Assembly (NCBI GenBank): GCA_037013495.1
Contig: CM072812.1
Coordinates: forward strand, 39,677,001-39,741,000
Length of the DNA: 64,000 bases
Direction of reading: 5' to 3'
DNA from: Hippophae tibetana
Lineage: Eukaryota > Streptophyta > Magnoliopsida > Rosales > Elaeagnaceae
Shown: positions 11,400 through 23,066 of the stretch, piece by piece
Position numbering within the stretch: position 1 is the first letter of the stretch
Layout of the letters: every line of letters begins with the position of its first letter
Program-made: the position numbers and the translations under genes
The notes under the pieces: model-generated
Told to the model about the DNA's origin: nothing
Databases searched by the model: none
The model's input: the letters and a program-made list of their open reading frames with translations, nothing else

Positions 11400-12560
11400 T
11401 GGATCTTAGGATACCAGAGCTTGTAGATCCAAATGATCCATTGGGGTATTTGAAAAGAAGGGTTGTGCTAATATACCTAATGCTTCACTTAACCCAGATG
11501 ATAGAGTGCCCTTTCTATTTGATTCTACTGTTAATCCATTAGGGAAAAATGGATAACAATTAAAATCCTCTATTGGTAGACTTGTGAAGTCAAGTATACC
11601 AATCAATATAAATGATTGGACTAAGGTTGACGAAGCTGAAAAGTATAAAATATGGAAAACTATTTATGTAAGTCTCTTTTATTTTATAACTAATTGCATA
11701 TATTATATCTCATCTTTTGTAGTGTGTTTTTACAGAATCGTTTTGAAGTCCCTAACACTTGGTTGAGTAAGTGTTATAAGATCGTAAATAAGGCATGGAA
11801 GGAATAAAAAACTTCCAAATTGGCCAGAAATTATGTGTTTCCATATTTAGAACCACTTGATGAAGTAGAACTATACAAAATCCCTAAAGAACACCCCTGG
11901 ATTGTACCCCAAGTATGAAAAGACTTCATAGATTATAGACGTATGGATGAAATTCAAATTATTAAGGAAGAACTTTAAAATATATAAATGTAGAATATTC
12001 TTCCTAATCGTATTGGGAGGTCTTCAAATCCTAAAGTTAGACAAAGAATGATATTATTAAGTTATTAATTTATAAATATTTTTATACTTATTTTCCTCAA
12101 ATTTAAGTTGATGTCATGGTTAATAAATTTATTTATTTTATTTAGGAAGCTGAATTAGGTATACCGGTTACTCGATCTGAATTGTATATAGAAACAAAAA
12201 CCCCCAAAACAAAGAAGTTAAGACCAATGACTAAACGAGGAGAAGAACAACTAAATAATGAGCTCTAATAATGTATGATATGTTTGTTTTCTTTATTATT
12301 TATAGAGAGTTGTTTGAGAACAAATAGCTAAGGTTGAAATAATCAAACAACCATGGAGAAATGCTATATATAATGTATTTGGACATGAGCATCCTGGTCG
12401 TGTTAGGAGAGGAAGCCAATATGATGGTTATTTGGAGTTTTTTAACATTTCAAAACAAAATCCTCAGATGGTCAGTAAGGAAAAGTACTGTAAAATTGAA
12501 GAAGAATTCAGCTCCTTTAAGGCTTCAATGTTAAAGTGAGATTGCCACTTTAAAGGAATA
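11400..12560 (+). pseudogene. possible second ORF (TnpA/Transposase_24-like) of the CACTA element
   Basis: Scattered pieces suggest the second plant CACTA ORF: ININDWTKVDEAEKYKIWKT, then NRFEVPNTWLSKCYKI after an apparent intron-like stretch (GTAAGT at 11669 to TACAG near 11735), and at about 12380 GHEHPGRVRRGSQYDG. Proteins of the Transposase_24 family have 'WxxVxxxxKxxxW' near the start and a later 'GxxHxGRxRGxG' motif. The match is weak, and many stops are present, so this is a position-supported guess. Confidence 0.4.
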
Positions 12561-12944
12561 TCAATCACAAACACATGTTAAGCATGACAACATACTACAA
12601 TCAGTGTGTGCCTTATTGGCCAAGCATGCAACCATCCATGCTAGTCATGCCACCATCCATGCCAGGTATGCCACCCATGAAATCTCATGTCGTCTAACCA
12701 TATATCCTATATGGGATATAGTAATCCTATTGATCCTCCCTTTATGCCAAGAATGTAGTTGCAATCAAGTAGTGGTTCAATATCTCCAATGCAATCTATG
12801 CATTATTACCATCCATCACTTCATAATGAATGTTTTGATGATAATGTCCTTCTAATAGCTACCCTACATGTTGATACGACTTTAAATTTCAAGTCTCTTA
12901 ATTTAAAGTTGGTTCACTTAACCGAATTTAATGCATGATTTTGG

Positions 12945-13275
12945 CATAGTGGCAAATTACCAAAGTCCTACCAAAAATTGAAGATGGGTCTCAAGTATGG
13001 AAGAAATGAAATATCTTTGGACCTATTTTTCCCTCACTTGAGAATGTGAAAACTTGAGTCGAAAATAGGGAGGCTTTATATTGGTGGGAGTGAAGGTGGT
13101 GGAAATACCATGTATTCATGGGCTAGAGGTGGAAAATGAAGTCAAAGTCATGGTGAAGGAAAATATCCATAAAATTCATGTGGTTTGAAAGATAAGTGGG
13201 ATGCTACTTGTATAATAAGAATGGGCATTTCAAGAGTGAATATCCAAAAAGAGTAAATTCACCAAGGGAGATTCT
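12945..13275 (+). pseudogene. copia C gag, C-terminal part with zinc-knuckle remnant
   Basis: The plus strand reads LPKSYQKLKMGLKYGRNEIS, which is the copia gag block 'LPxSYExFxxTLLYGRxTISLEEV' that should directly follow the N-terminal piece ending near 6690. About 200 bases later comes CYLYNKNGHFKSEYPK, a decayed CX2CX4HX4C zinc knuckle in which the last Cys is Tyr. The CACTA transposon therefore sits inside gag. Confidence 0.75.
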
Positions 13276-13344
13276 ATAGTAGATATATATCAGAGGTAGT
13301 TGATGAGATAAGTTATGATAATGCCAAGGCACTTGGGTTTCTTC

Positions 13345-13680
13345 AAGCAATAATGATGTTACTTGGTTCTTGTACTTAGGGTGTACTTTTCACATGACAT
13401 GTCACAAGGAGTGGATTTTTTATTACAAGGAGATGAATGGTGACATAGTTCACATGGGAAATAATCATCCATGTAATATGATGGGAGTTGACTGGTTGAG
13501 GCTTTGTCTCATTTATGGTTCAACATTTTTGATGAAGAATGTGAGGCATATGCTAGCATTGAAGAAGAAATTGATTTCATTAGGTACATTGGATAACATG
13601 GGGTACAACTACAAAGGAACACATGGCCAATGGAAGATGGAAGGTATTTAGAGGTTCTTCAGTATACTTCAAATCTATAC
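13345..13680 (+). pseudogene. copia C protease / GAG-pre-integrase segment
   Basis: The frame starting before 13370 gives LGCTFHMTCHKEWIFYYKE, then DIVHMGNNHPCNMMG and KNVRHMLALKKKLISLGTLD. In copia polyproteins 'WxLDSGCTFHMTPxxxWF' carries the catalytic protease Asp, followed by 'GxVxMGNNxxCxVVGIG' and 'xxVRYVPxLKRNLISLGxLD'. Here the catalytic D is replaced (LYLGCT), and the frame shifts at about 13630. Confidence 0.85.
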
Positions 13681-13689
13681 AAAGAAATG

Positions 13690-14680
13690 GGCTCTATTAT
13701 TTGGATACTATCATAGAGATAAATTTTATTATGGTGAGCCACCAAAAGAAGAATTTCAACTTTCGGCATAAAAGATTGGGTTACATTTGTGATAGGGGAT
13801 TGGAATAACTATCCAAGAGGAAGATTCTTGGTGAAAGTAAGCTAAATAAGCTTTCATTATATGATCATTGCATACTTGGCAAGATGAAGAAAGTGACGTT
13901 CACTCCTACAAAGCTAAAAGGAACATAATTGACTATAGGCATTAAAATTTGTAAGGGCTAGAGAGAACACTATCAATGGGTGGTCTAAGGTACATCCCAC
14001 CTACTATTGATGATTTGTCTAGAAGTTTATTGATCTACTAGTTGAAAAGTAAAAATTGAAACTTTTGAGAAATTTGTGGTGTAGAAGAAACTTGTACAAA
14101 TTCAAATAGGAAAGAAAGTTAATTTTTTTAAGAACTAACAATGGGATAGAGATTTTCAATGAGTCTTTCACAAGCGTTTTTAGAGAGAATGGTATCATAA
14201 GGCGAAAGATCATTCCTAATAATTCTTATGCAAATTGTTTGGCAACGAGGACGAATATAATACTCTTAGAGTGTGTGAGGTGTATACTTTTTGACGTAAA
14301 AATTATCAAGAGTGTGAGGGAAGCCATTTCTATAACTAAATATCTTATCAATAGGAGTCCTTCGTTGCAACTCAACTTCAAGACATTGAAAAAGGTATGG
14401 TTTTGCAAACCTATTAAATATAACCATCTATAAGTTTTTTATTGTGTTGCATATATACATATAAGGCAAGGAAAGTTAGAAACAAGGGCATTGAAGTGTA
14501 TATTTGGGCTATCCTACTTATGAGAAGGGTTAAAAGTTGTGATATGGTGATGCTAAGAAGTGCATTACTAGTAGAGATGCAACCTTCAAAAAAGATGGGA
14601 TATATATGTATAGAGCCTCTGAAGAAACAAATGAGGAAAATTACTTATGTTCTCAATTATCTTCAAGGATGCCCTCAACT
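13690..14680 (+). pseudogene. copia C integrase remnant
   Basis: Recognisable blocks run from the zinc-binding start (HKRLGYI, about 13770) through RTNIILLECVRCIL to AISITKYLINRSPSLQLNFK and VWFCKPIKYNHL (14239-14433). After two frame changes, CITSRDATFKKDGIY appears (about 14560-14610). These correspond to copia 'HxRLGHI', 'ERMNRTxxERxRxML', 'AxxTAxYLINRSPSxxLxFKTPEExW' and 'RDVxFxE'. Frame breaks are numerous and the DDE residues cannot all be placed. Confidence 0.8.
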
Positions 14681-14689
14681 TATTAAAAT

Positions 14690-15154
14690 GTCATAGATAC
14701 CTTCCTATATGAATGGATTTAACTATAATTAGATGAACAATGAAAATCAAGGGTAAAAGCATAAGTTTGAAGTTTGGTGGGTGAAAAGTTACCAAAAAAT
14801 AAAGATACTACTTCTTCTTCAGCATCCTAACATGCTTATCTCTCCCTCTTCTTATTCTTCACCATCTTAACAACCCATCACTCTTTCAAATTTAACACAT
14901 AAACAAAAAGGAAAAATGCTTGAAACAAAAGAACAATTGATAAAGAGAACCTTAAATATTTTTGTAATGAAGTTTGCATCTTTACTTGATACAAACATTG
15001 TCATGATTCTAAGCTTATAATCCTTATTTGATGGTAAGAAATTATCTTTGATTGTAAATTCCTCTTATTCCTTGCCTTTTTTGAAGAATTTTGACAAGCA
15101 ATAAAGTGGGTTTTTCCATAATAAAAAATCAATTTGAATTGCATATTTTCTTGG
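14690..15154. other. unassigned AT-rich stretch between copia C integrase and element D
   Basis: No coding match was recognised. The text GGGTGAAAAGTTACC at about 14780 has a loose echo near 21870 (GGTGAAAATTTCCC) on the far side of element D. A further, older insertion may therefore surround D, but the similarity is too short to call one. Confidence 0.3.
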
Positions 15155-16446
15155 TGGAAATTTTATTTTTTAGTTATCGAAATAATTAACTAGAGGGCGG
15201 GTGAAGAGAAGATCAAAAAAAGTATAACAAATTAAAATTTTACAAAATAGCCTATCATGTAATCACTTTTAAATAAATTAATGCAAAAATATAAATAATA
15301 ACACATAATATTTTAAGGTAAAAACAACCTAGGTCACACTAATGACCTAAAAGGAACACCACATGTGCACCAGACCACCTAACTATCCAATATCAAAAAT
15401 AAGGTCCAATTATTAGGCCAAAACACAAACTACCCACAAGATAATGCCCCTAAGTAATTCACTTACAAGCCGATCATTTCATCATAATCTCTACAATATG
15501 AAAAATAAGGTCCAATGTTTCGGTGAACTCGAATCATACAAGTTAATCGAACCCTTATACTGGAAACTAAAAAGTTAGCACAATAAAACAAGTGCAAATG
15601 TGTGTCCTACAACAGATTCAATAATGAACAATCCTAACTATATGGTTTAACAAATATATCATAAAAATAAAAATCTACTAGCAACCCTCAAACAATCCGT
15701 TTAAAACACAATGTCACAAATATTGTAAGCTTTTAATTCATTAACATAACCCCAAATGTTTAACAAATGAACTCAATGAAAAAGTCAACTTGAATAGTTT
15801 TAGCAAAACAATAGAGATAGAGAGAATAATGGTCAATAATGCTCTTGTATGGTTAACAAAATTATAAGCCAATGGTATGATTAAATAGCATGAGTAGAAA
15901 CCCTAGGTCAAATGTCTATTACAAATCTATCCTTGAAAATATTTAAAAGAGCTTTAAAACATAAAGGAAATATAGTAATAAAATACACTCGCTCGAGTAA
16001 AAATTATATCAAACTTGAAAACACAATCACTCGATCGATCAAACATGGCCACTCGATTGTTCTAATCAAGGTTGATCAATCTAATGAAATAATTAATAAA
16101 ATCTGAAATAAGTGGATAAATCTACTTATTAATCTCGATTGATCTAGTGCTTGATCAATCAAGTATTAATTCCTTGATCAATCTAATCATATAAAAATTA
16201 ATTTAGCCAGGTAATTAAGCTCGATCGATCTAATCATAACTCGATCGATTAAGTGACCTCTGTGCATGATGTTCTTATGTGTCTAATATGAAATCTAACG
16301 ATATGGGAATGAAGATATACCTGAGATCTATTCATTGAAGCTCGTTAGTTTCTTCAGCTTGAAAATATTCTTAAGACACACTTAGAAACTAAAATTACAT
16401 TCATATATTTTGTTCATGAATATCGCCAACACTCATAAACCTTATA
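15155..16446 (-). repeat. left (3') LTR of element D
   Basis: Aligns with 20071-21351. Shared landmarks are the start TGGAAATTTTATTTTTTAG against TGAAAAGTATATTTTTTAG, AACCTAGGTCA, CACACGAGTTAATCGAAC-like text, AAACCCTAGG, a GATCGATC-rich block (about 15990-16250) and the end CATAAACCTTATA against CATAAACCTTACA. On the minus strand the LTR should start TGTAAGG, and this copy has mutated to TATAAGG. Confidence 0.85.
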
Positions 16447-16460
16447 ATCTCCCTCTTTGG
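16447..16460 (-). other. polypurine tract of element D
   Basis: On the minus strand the 14 bases read CCAAAGAGGGAGAT and lie directly before the start of the 3' LTR. Purine-rich GGGAGAT is the usual plus-strand primer site in plant copia elements. Confidence 0.65.
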
Positions 16461-16469
16461 TATATTTAT

Positions 16470-18140
16470 GTGACAAAACATCTCTCTCACTACATGATAT
16501 TCATAGGAAAAATAAATTTTTACATAGTGGTACTATCCTATAATCCAGCAAAATCATCTTCATTTGAATCTTGACAGCTCGTGTTTACACTACAAAAATA
16601 AAAATCACAAACAACCAAACAACTTGTCCCAAAAGATTCATTATTTATTAGTTTAGTGTATATAACAATATAAAGGCAGAGAATTTTAATAAGAATGAGG
16701 TGAGTAAACAATAGATAAAAATTAAGAACACAACTATCCATGTGTGTAATATCTCTAAAAGATTTTAAAAGCAACTAATTTATGTGTAATATCTCCAAAA
16801 AAAAAAGAAATTCAAAGAATTTTTTTGATTTTTCAATTAAAGTTTCAATTTTTTTCTACCCAGTTTTTGTCATACAAATAAACAATGTAATGATAAAACA
16901 ATGACAAGCAGGGTGATTAAACAAGTAGTGTGTTTAATGGTTGAAAAGATAAATACACATTCTTAAAAGCTCAAAACAAAGAGCTAAAAACTATATGTTT
17001 CTCAAAAATGAATAAACTCTCCCTTAGTTCTATGACTCCTCTAAATAAATTAGAATAAAAAAATTTGTAAATATATATATATTGAACTGAGGGTAGTAAA
17101 CTTAACTTAACATGACTACAATAGTATACATAAATGATAAAATCATTTTGTTCAAAGTGTGACTATCCATTGACAATATAAATATATGTAGTCAAGACAC
17201 ACAAACATACTCACACATATAATGACATATCGACAATCACCAAAAGTAAAATATGTGTTGAAACAACAATAGGATGTCAATTTTTTTCATTTATGATTAG
17301 TTAAGAAAGATTCAAAGAAAAAAATATCACATATCATGAAAAAATTGCAATTAAATTTATACTTGCACAAAATAAAATTTTACTTACTAAGAAGGAACTT
17401 AAATAATTTTTTTTGTGCCCCCCTCTTGTATTTATTTTGTGAGTGATTGGTTATTTATTTTCTTTTTGTATAACCATTTGTGGCTCTTTTTTTGTGCATG
17501 CAAAAAGCTTTTGTATTTTTATTTTTCCTTCATTATTATTATTATTATTTTAAGGAAGTATGAAGTGAGTGAAAAACCTAATATGATGACTTTCACACTA
17601 GTTGTGAAGTAACTTTCTACACTCACTATCGTACCTTCATATATCATAATAGATAGCCCTCTTAAAACTAGGTTTCTTTCTATAGTAGCATTTTAGAAAG
17701 TGAAAGATAGATCTCAAAAACAATTTTGTAGTCAAGGTTGGCTTATTTCCTAAAATCTCACAAAATCAATCATAAACTTCAAGCATGACATAAATGTGTC
17801 ACATGAGTATGTGAGTAGGTTTATGTTAACATTGATCACTAGATGGAAAAATTATGTATAATGTATAGCCTATCAAAATAAATATGGATGTAGTATATAA
17901 TGATCATGTCAATGTTAAAGCATTTCTACTTCCCTCCTTTTTTATTTTTATTTTTATTTTTTTTATAATAAATAAACATCAATGAAAATAAAAATAAAAA
18001 CAAAATAAAAATGCTCACCTAGGGTCAATTAAGAACTCTAAAAAAAGTATCTAGGTGAACAATAAATGGTAATCAGGTGACCGAAAAGAGATAATCTTTC
18101 TTAACCCAATTTTTCTTGAATTTTGGTTTCTTTATATCTT
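16470..18140. other. internal region of element D without recognisable genes
   Basis: This 1.7 kb AT-rich stretch occupies the place where integrase, RT and RNase H would stand in a complete copia element. I could not identify any pol motif on either strand. It contains A/T runs and short tandem repeats (ATT repeats near 17530, AAATA repeats near 17945-18010). Confidence 0.5.
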
Positions 18141-18289
18141 TGGGTTGGAAATCAACTACCTTACTTGCCATTGGAATATTTTTGGACTTACCTTTAGATT
18201 TTCCATTTATCCTAAAATAAGATGCAGTATGCATGATAGGATGAAGGTAATTAGTCCTAGAATTATAAGTGTTGAATTTTACATACCTC

Positions 18290-20018
18290 TTTTAACCAAT
18301 AGTTTCATGCTTTCTAGTAGAATTTTTGAATATACTATTATAATTTTCATTCATCCTAGAATATGATGGAAGATGCATAGATGGATGATGGCTATGAGTC
18401 CTACTATATGAAGCATGGAAAGTATTATTAAATTTAGAAGCATTCATCAAAAATATACACTTGGGCTTAATATGAAATTTCCCACCACAATGATGACAGA
18501 TAGGCACAAACTTAATAGATTCTTTAATCAAAGGTGCAACTACTCTTTGTGTATAATAAGTAACATTAGGAGTAGGGTTAGAAGGTCTTAAAGATGTAGT
18601 TTTTGATGTTGAAGCAATATGTATAGCCTACGAAGAATAAGGGTTGGTGAAGATGATGTCATAGAATCCTTATCTCTATAACCTTGTCCTCTCTTGTCTT
18701 CAATAGGTTTTCCATAATCTAAAATTTTGTTTAGCCTTTCATCTCTAATTATTAACCTTTTCATAGCTTCTTTTGATTATTCAATTTCCTGCACTAAATT
18801 CTTATTTTCCTATTTAAGATATGCAAGGTCGAGTTTTTCTTTTTCCAGTACCGAGTAATTTATTTCATAGGATTTTAGTTTATTATTTAGTTTAGTTACT
18901 TTTACAAGAAACCTATATTTTTTACTTTTGCATCTTACATAATCTATGAATAATTCTTTAATACTAGTGATATTAAATTTATTTAGTAGAAATTCAGAAT
19001 CACTTTGCCCATCAACTAAATTAAAGTTAAACTTATTAGACCAATAATTATGGTAAATTCCTTATAGTTGGTGTCACAATTTTCTGATTCAATTGGATTG
19101 TCATTATCACTTTTCGAGTTAATAAGTGTAGCATTGAGAGGCTCTTTTAGTTTTGGTTCTTCTTGTTTGCACAGTTTGCTATGAAGTGACCAAAACACAT
19201 ACATTCAAAACATTGAAATCTAGTGGATTTAGATTTCTTACCATCGGAACTCACAAATTTGAGTTATATTAGATTCTAATCCTTTTGAAAACTTAATTTT
19301 CTTTTGTTTTGAGGATTCTTTTTTTTTTTTTTGAGGATCTTGTTCAATCTTTTGGATAAAAGTACAAGTTCCTCATCATCATGGTCTCTATATTTAGTCA
19401 TAGTTGTTTTGAAAGTATACCTTTGTTCTATAGAGATTTTTGAAAGATCATCTTAAAGGTTTGAAGTGAGCCAATACATTCCCCTATTTTGATGGTGTCC
19501 ATATCCTTACTTTCATCAATGGTAGTGACCTTTTCATGAAAGGGATATGGTAATGAGTAGAGAATCTTTTTAACTATCCTAAAATCATCAAATTTCTCTC
19601 TAAGATTGACAGAGGTGATAGTAATATCACATAATCTAATATAAAATTCAAAGAAAGTTTTATCTTTTTTCATTGTAATATTTTCAAATTTACTAACAAG
19701 CATGTAAAGTTTAGCTCATTTAACTTGTGTGGTGCCTTCACTAGCGATCTCTAAAATATCCCAAGCATACTTAGAGTATCAATGTTAAAAATATGACAAA
19801 ATTATCAACAAACACAAAACTAAAAATAGCATTAATGCCCTTTTGACTATATTATTTTTGGTAACCGTAGGCAATTCCCAACCATAAAGCATAGAGTGCT
19901 AAACACTTTCATCTATAGACCATACAAAGGCTATCATACAAGCCTTCCAATATGGGTTATTAGACCCATGAAAGTAAGATGCACAAGTTGTAGATGAACC
20001 CTTCCTTAAATTATCCAT
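18290..20018 (-). pseudogene. gag of element D with two zinc knuckles
   Basis: From ATG at 20018 the minus-strand product begins MDNLRKGSSTTCASYFHGS and continues through PYWKACMIAFVWSIDESV (DUF4219-like start). The UBN2 core follows at 19703-19428 (FENITMKKDKTFFEFYIRLC, then VKKILYSLPYPFHEKVTTID). Two zinc knuckles are present. CFECMCFGHFIANC at about 19215-19165 and CHHCGGKFHIKPKC at about 18500-18455 both fit CX2CX4HX4C exactly. Between them is a hydrophilic, probably coiled-coil stretch (about 19000-18650). Several stops and frameshifts interrupt the ORF. Gag would form the particle that packages element RNA. Confidence 0.85.
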
Positions 20019-20058
20019 AACAAGGTCATAGGAAACACTAAGTGTATCTAGTGACCTA

Positions 20059-20069
20059 CTTTAATACCA
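20059..20069 (-). other. primer-binding site of element D (tRNA-iMet type)
   Basis: The minus strand reads TGGTATTAAAG, one base away from the 5' LTR end at 20071. It differs from the usual TGGTATCAGAG by two transitions. Confidence 0.75.
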
Positions 20070-20070
20070 A

Positions 20071-21351
20071 TGAAAAGTATATTTTTTAGTTACTAACTTA
20101 ATTAACGAGAGGGTAGGTGAATAGATGATCATTAGAAGCATGAAAAATTAATATTTCACAGAATGGCCAGATATGAAATCACTTGTAAATAAAGTAATGT
20201 AGAAATAAAAAGATTAACACATGAGATTTTAGGTAGAAAAAACCTAGGTCATACCAATGACTTAAGAGAAAAACCACCAGTCTATTGAACCATCTCACTA
20301 TCCACTATGAAAAATAAGGTCTAATTACAAGGCCAGAACTCAAACTACCCACCATGGTATTTTCCCTAAGTAATCTACTTATAAGTCATTTCCTTTATTA
20401 TGTTCTCTATAAGACAGGTGTTTAGATTTAGACCAACGTTCCAATGAACTCGAGTCACACGAGTTAATCAAACTAATATAGTTGGTACTTGAAAAGTTAG
20501 CACAATAACACAAGTGTAAATATATTTCCAAGAGCATATTCAATAATGAACAATCCTAACTAGATGATTTAAAAAATGTATTAGATAAATCAAAATCAAC
20601 TGGAAACCCTAGAAAAATAAATTTAAAGCACAATGTCACAAATATTATAGGCTTGTTAATTCATCAAACACAACCACAAATATTTGATTGAAAAAGCCTA
20701 CTTGAATAGTTTTAGTAAAACAAGATAGAGAGATAATAAGATGAAGAGAATAATGCTCAATAATTCTCTTGTGTGGTTAACAACTTGTGAGCTAATGGTA
20801 TGATTAAATAACATAAGTAGAAACCCTAGGCCAAAGGTCTAGTACAAATTTTTCCTTTAAAATATTTAAAAGAGCTTTAAAACATAAGGAAAATATAGTA
20901 TAAAATAAATTCGCTTGAGTAAAAATTAGGTCAAACTTGAAAATCTAACCACCTAATTGATCTAGAGTTAACTCAATTAATCTAGTCAAGCTCGATCGAT
21001 TTAGTGAAAAAAACTAATTAAATCTTAAATAAGTGCATCAATCTACTCATTAATCTTATTCAATCGAGTATTAATTCCTCAATTGATCTAGTTATATATA
21101 AAAATTAATTCAACCAGGTAATCAAGCTCTATCGATCTAGGCATGGCTCAATTGATCGAGTTAACTATAGGTAACATGTTCCTATATGTCTAATATAAAA
21201 TCTAATATGAGTAGAAACAAAGATATACTTGAGATGTACTCATTAAAGCTTATTAGTTTCTTTAAAAATATTCTTGAGAGACACCTAAAAAAATGAAAAT
21301 TATATTTAAATATTTTGTTTACAAATATCACCAAAACGCATAAACCTTACA
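20071..21351 (-). repeat. right (5') LTR of element D
   Basis: Partner of 15155-16446. It ends CCTTACA at 21351, so on the minus strand it starts with the canonical TG. A GATCGA-rich block at about 20950-21170 corresponds to the one in the left LTR. Confidence 0.85.
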
Positions 21352-21950
21352 CTTAGTAGACCTAGGATTTAATAACCCATACAAATAGTGTGTATTGAAT
21401 GATGTTTTGGATATTAACTTAGTAAGTTCTTATATTTGAATTTAATGATACCTTTATTCTATTTCTTCTCCTTCAACATTGATGGATTGGTGTTATATGG
21501 AGTTATTTTGCTTATGATGATTAAAAATACTAAACAATATGCTCATTATCATCTCTGACTATTATTACATGCTTGACACTACTTAGCAATTACATGAAGC
21601 CAAACTATGAGAGGGAGAAAAACTAGATGACCTTTTTTTCTTAAGCATATTATTGGGTTCTATGGTTGTGTCTCACATGGAGATGGAGATTTGGTTTCTC
21701 AAGAAGAAAATAGGGATGGTTGAGAAGGGAAAAAGGGTAATTTTATAGACATATTGTTTTCAGATATTGTATAAGTAACAAATTTATTGATACTCATTAT
21801 AAACGAGGAGCATTTTTAAGGATTTATCAAAATTTAGGGTATTACCATCCATATTTAAAAATTTAAGGACATCATTGAAGATAATTGAAATCTCAAGGGT
21901 ATAGGTGAAAATTTCCCAACAAATGACTCTCTTTAAGAGTCTAGATGTGG
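21352..21950. other. unassigned stretch between element D and copia C RT
   Basis: No protein motif was recognised. The sequence contains 'gagaagggaaaaagggtaattttatag' and 'aaatctcaagggtataggtgaaaat' text of a kind seen at the ends of plant DNA transposons, but no inverted termini or duplications could be shown. Confidence 0.3.
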
Positions 21951-22009
21951 ACGTGTTGTTTTAGAGATGGAGCCATTAGTGGTTAATAATCAACTCATGG
22001 GTGGGCATA

Positions 22010-22740
22010 TGGAATCGAGAAGAGCCAACTAGACAAGAACCACCTAATGATGAAGATCGTGGTATGAAGATGGAAGAAGAAGAAGAAGAGATCACTAAAT
22101 CTGAGCCATTTATTCTAATAAATAATTACTTATTGGCATGAGATCGATTTTGATATGTGATTAGAGTTCCTGAGAGGTTGAACTTCATTACCTATATATT
22201 ATGTATAGAGTTGAAATCTTCGAACTTGAGGTAAGGTCTTATGAAGAAGCCATAAGTAGGAAGGATGCCTATAAATAGTAGTAGTCTAGGGAAGATGAAA
22301 TGAGTTCTCTATACAAAAACAAGACATGGAAACTAGTCCCTCAACTGAAGTGTAGGAAAGTTATAGGTAATAAATGGGTCTACAAAGTAAAGAAAGGTGT
22401 GTCGGAGATCAAACTAGCCCAGTACAAGGCTAAAGTTATTGCCAAGGGGTTCTCCCAAAGAGAAGATTTTGAATTTACCAAAAAAAATTCATTTGTTGTT
22501 AAGCATAGTTCTATTAGATTATTATTATCTCTTATTGGGCATAATAATATGGAACTTGACCAGTTGGATTAAAAACTAGTGTTTCACATAGTTATCTTAA
22601 GCAAAAAACTTTCATGGAGCAAACCAAGGGGTTTGGGAAACAAAGACAAGGTTTTCAAGGTGTGTGTCTTGAAGAAGTAATTGTAGAGCTTGAAGGAATC
22701 TCTAAGGTGTTAATATAAGATATATGATGACTTTGTTTTG
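22010..22740 (+). pseudogene. copia C reverse transcriptase fragment
   Basis: Upstream linker text (PNDEDRGMKMEEEEEEITKS, then RSYEEAISRKDAYK) leads into the frame at 22300-22572: MSSLYKNKTWKLVPQLKCRK, then VIGNKWVYKVKKGVSEIK, YKAKVIAKGFSQRE, and SIRLLLSLIGHNNMELDQLD. This is the standard N-terminal half of copia RT ('EMxSLxKNxTWxLVPxPxxxKxVxxKWVFKxK', 'YKARLVAKGFxQ', 'SSIRxLLSLxAxxxxELxQLDVKTAFLHG'). A stop follows QLD and the frame decays. The YVDDM catalytic box is only traceable as DDMLIS-like text near 22825. Confidence 0.9.
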
Positions 22741-22759
22741 AAGATTAGGTTTAAAAAGA

Positions 22760-23066
22760 GCAAGCATGGAAATTTGTGTGTATTTAAGAGGTACAAGTAT
22801 CTTTTCTGCATTTTTTTTTTTTGCAGATGATATGTTGATATCTAGTTATGATCAGTCTCAAATTACCAATTAAAGAGTCAACTTATCTTATAATTTTAAA
22901 TGAAGGATCTTGGGTGTATCAAGAAAACTTTGGAGATGAAAATTGTAGTAGATATGTATAAAAAAAAGGTTGTTTCTTTTCCAAGTTGGATACTATAAGA
23001 AAGTGCTTAAACAGTTTAAAATGGTCAATGCTAAACCAACTACAACTTCAATAGCATTACATTTCA
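22760..23066 (+). pseudogene. copia C end of RT / start of RNase H
   Basis: Translation gives LNEGSWVYQEN-like text near 22905 and MVNAKPTTTSIALHF at about 23020-23065, the copia block 'NAKPVSTPLAxHFKLS' that begins the RNase H connection. The homology stops at exactly the base where the element B LTR starts (23067). The rest of RNase H does not reappear after B's right LTR, so it has been lost. Confidence 0.75.

Larger units (their letters stand above)
6690..12900 (+). mobile_element. degenerate CACTA (En/Spm) DNA transposon inserted in copia C gag
   Basis: Between the two halves of copia gag lie plus-strand remnants of a plant CACTA element in the usual order: transposase-associated domain (7808-8110), TNP2 transposase (8121-9729), the following conserved domain (to about 10364), a DUF4216-like domain (10621-11270) and possible second-ORF pieces (11400-12560). 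Canonical CACTA...TAGTG termini were not found at the expected ends, so the limits are set by where gag homology stops and resumes. A 13 bp inverted repeat near the left end may be a subterminal motif. The coding parts contain many stops. Confidence 0.8.
15155..21351 (-). mobile_element. copia-type element D, gag-only, minus strand
   Basis: LTRs at 15155-16446 and 20071-21351 are clearly homologous along their length. On the minus strand the right LTR is the 5' one, followed by a primer-binding site (20059-20069) and gag (20018 to about 18290). A polypurine tract lies beside the left LTR (16447-16460). The 5 bp flanks are CTTGG (15150-15154) and CTTAG (21352-21356), an almost perfect target duplication. 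About 1.7 kb between gag and the polypurine tract holds no recognisable integrase or RT, so D looks non-autonomous. The gag with two zinc knuckles resembles SIRE-like copia gag. Confidence 0.85.
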
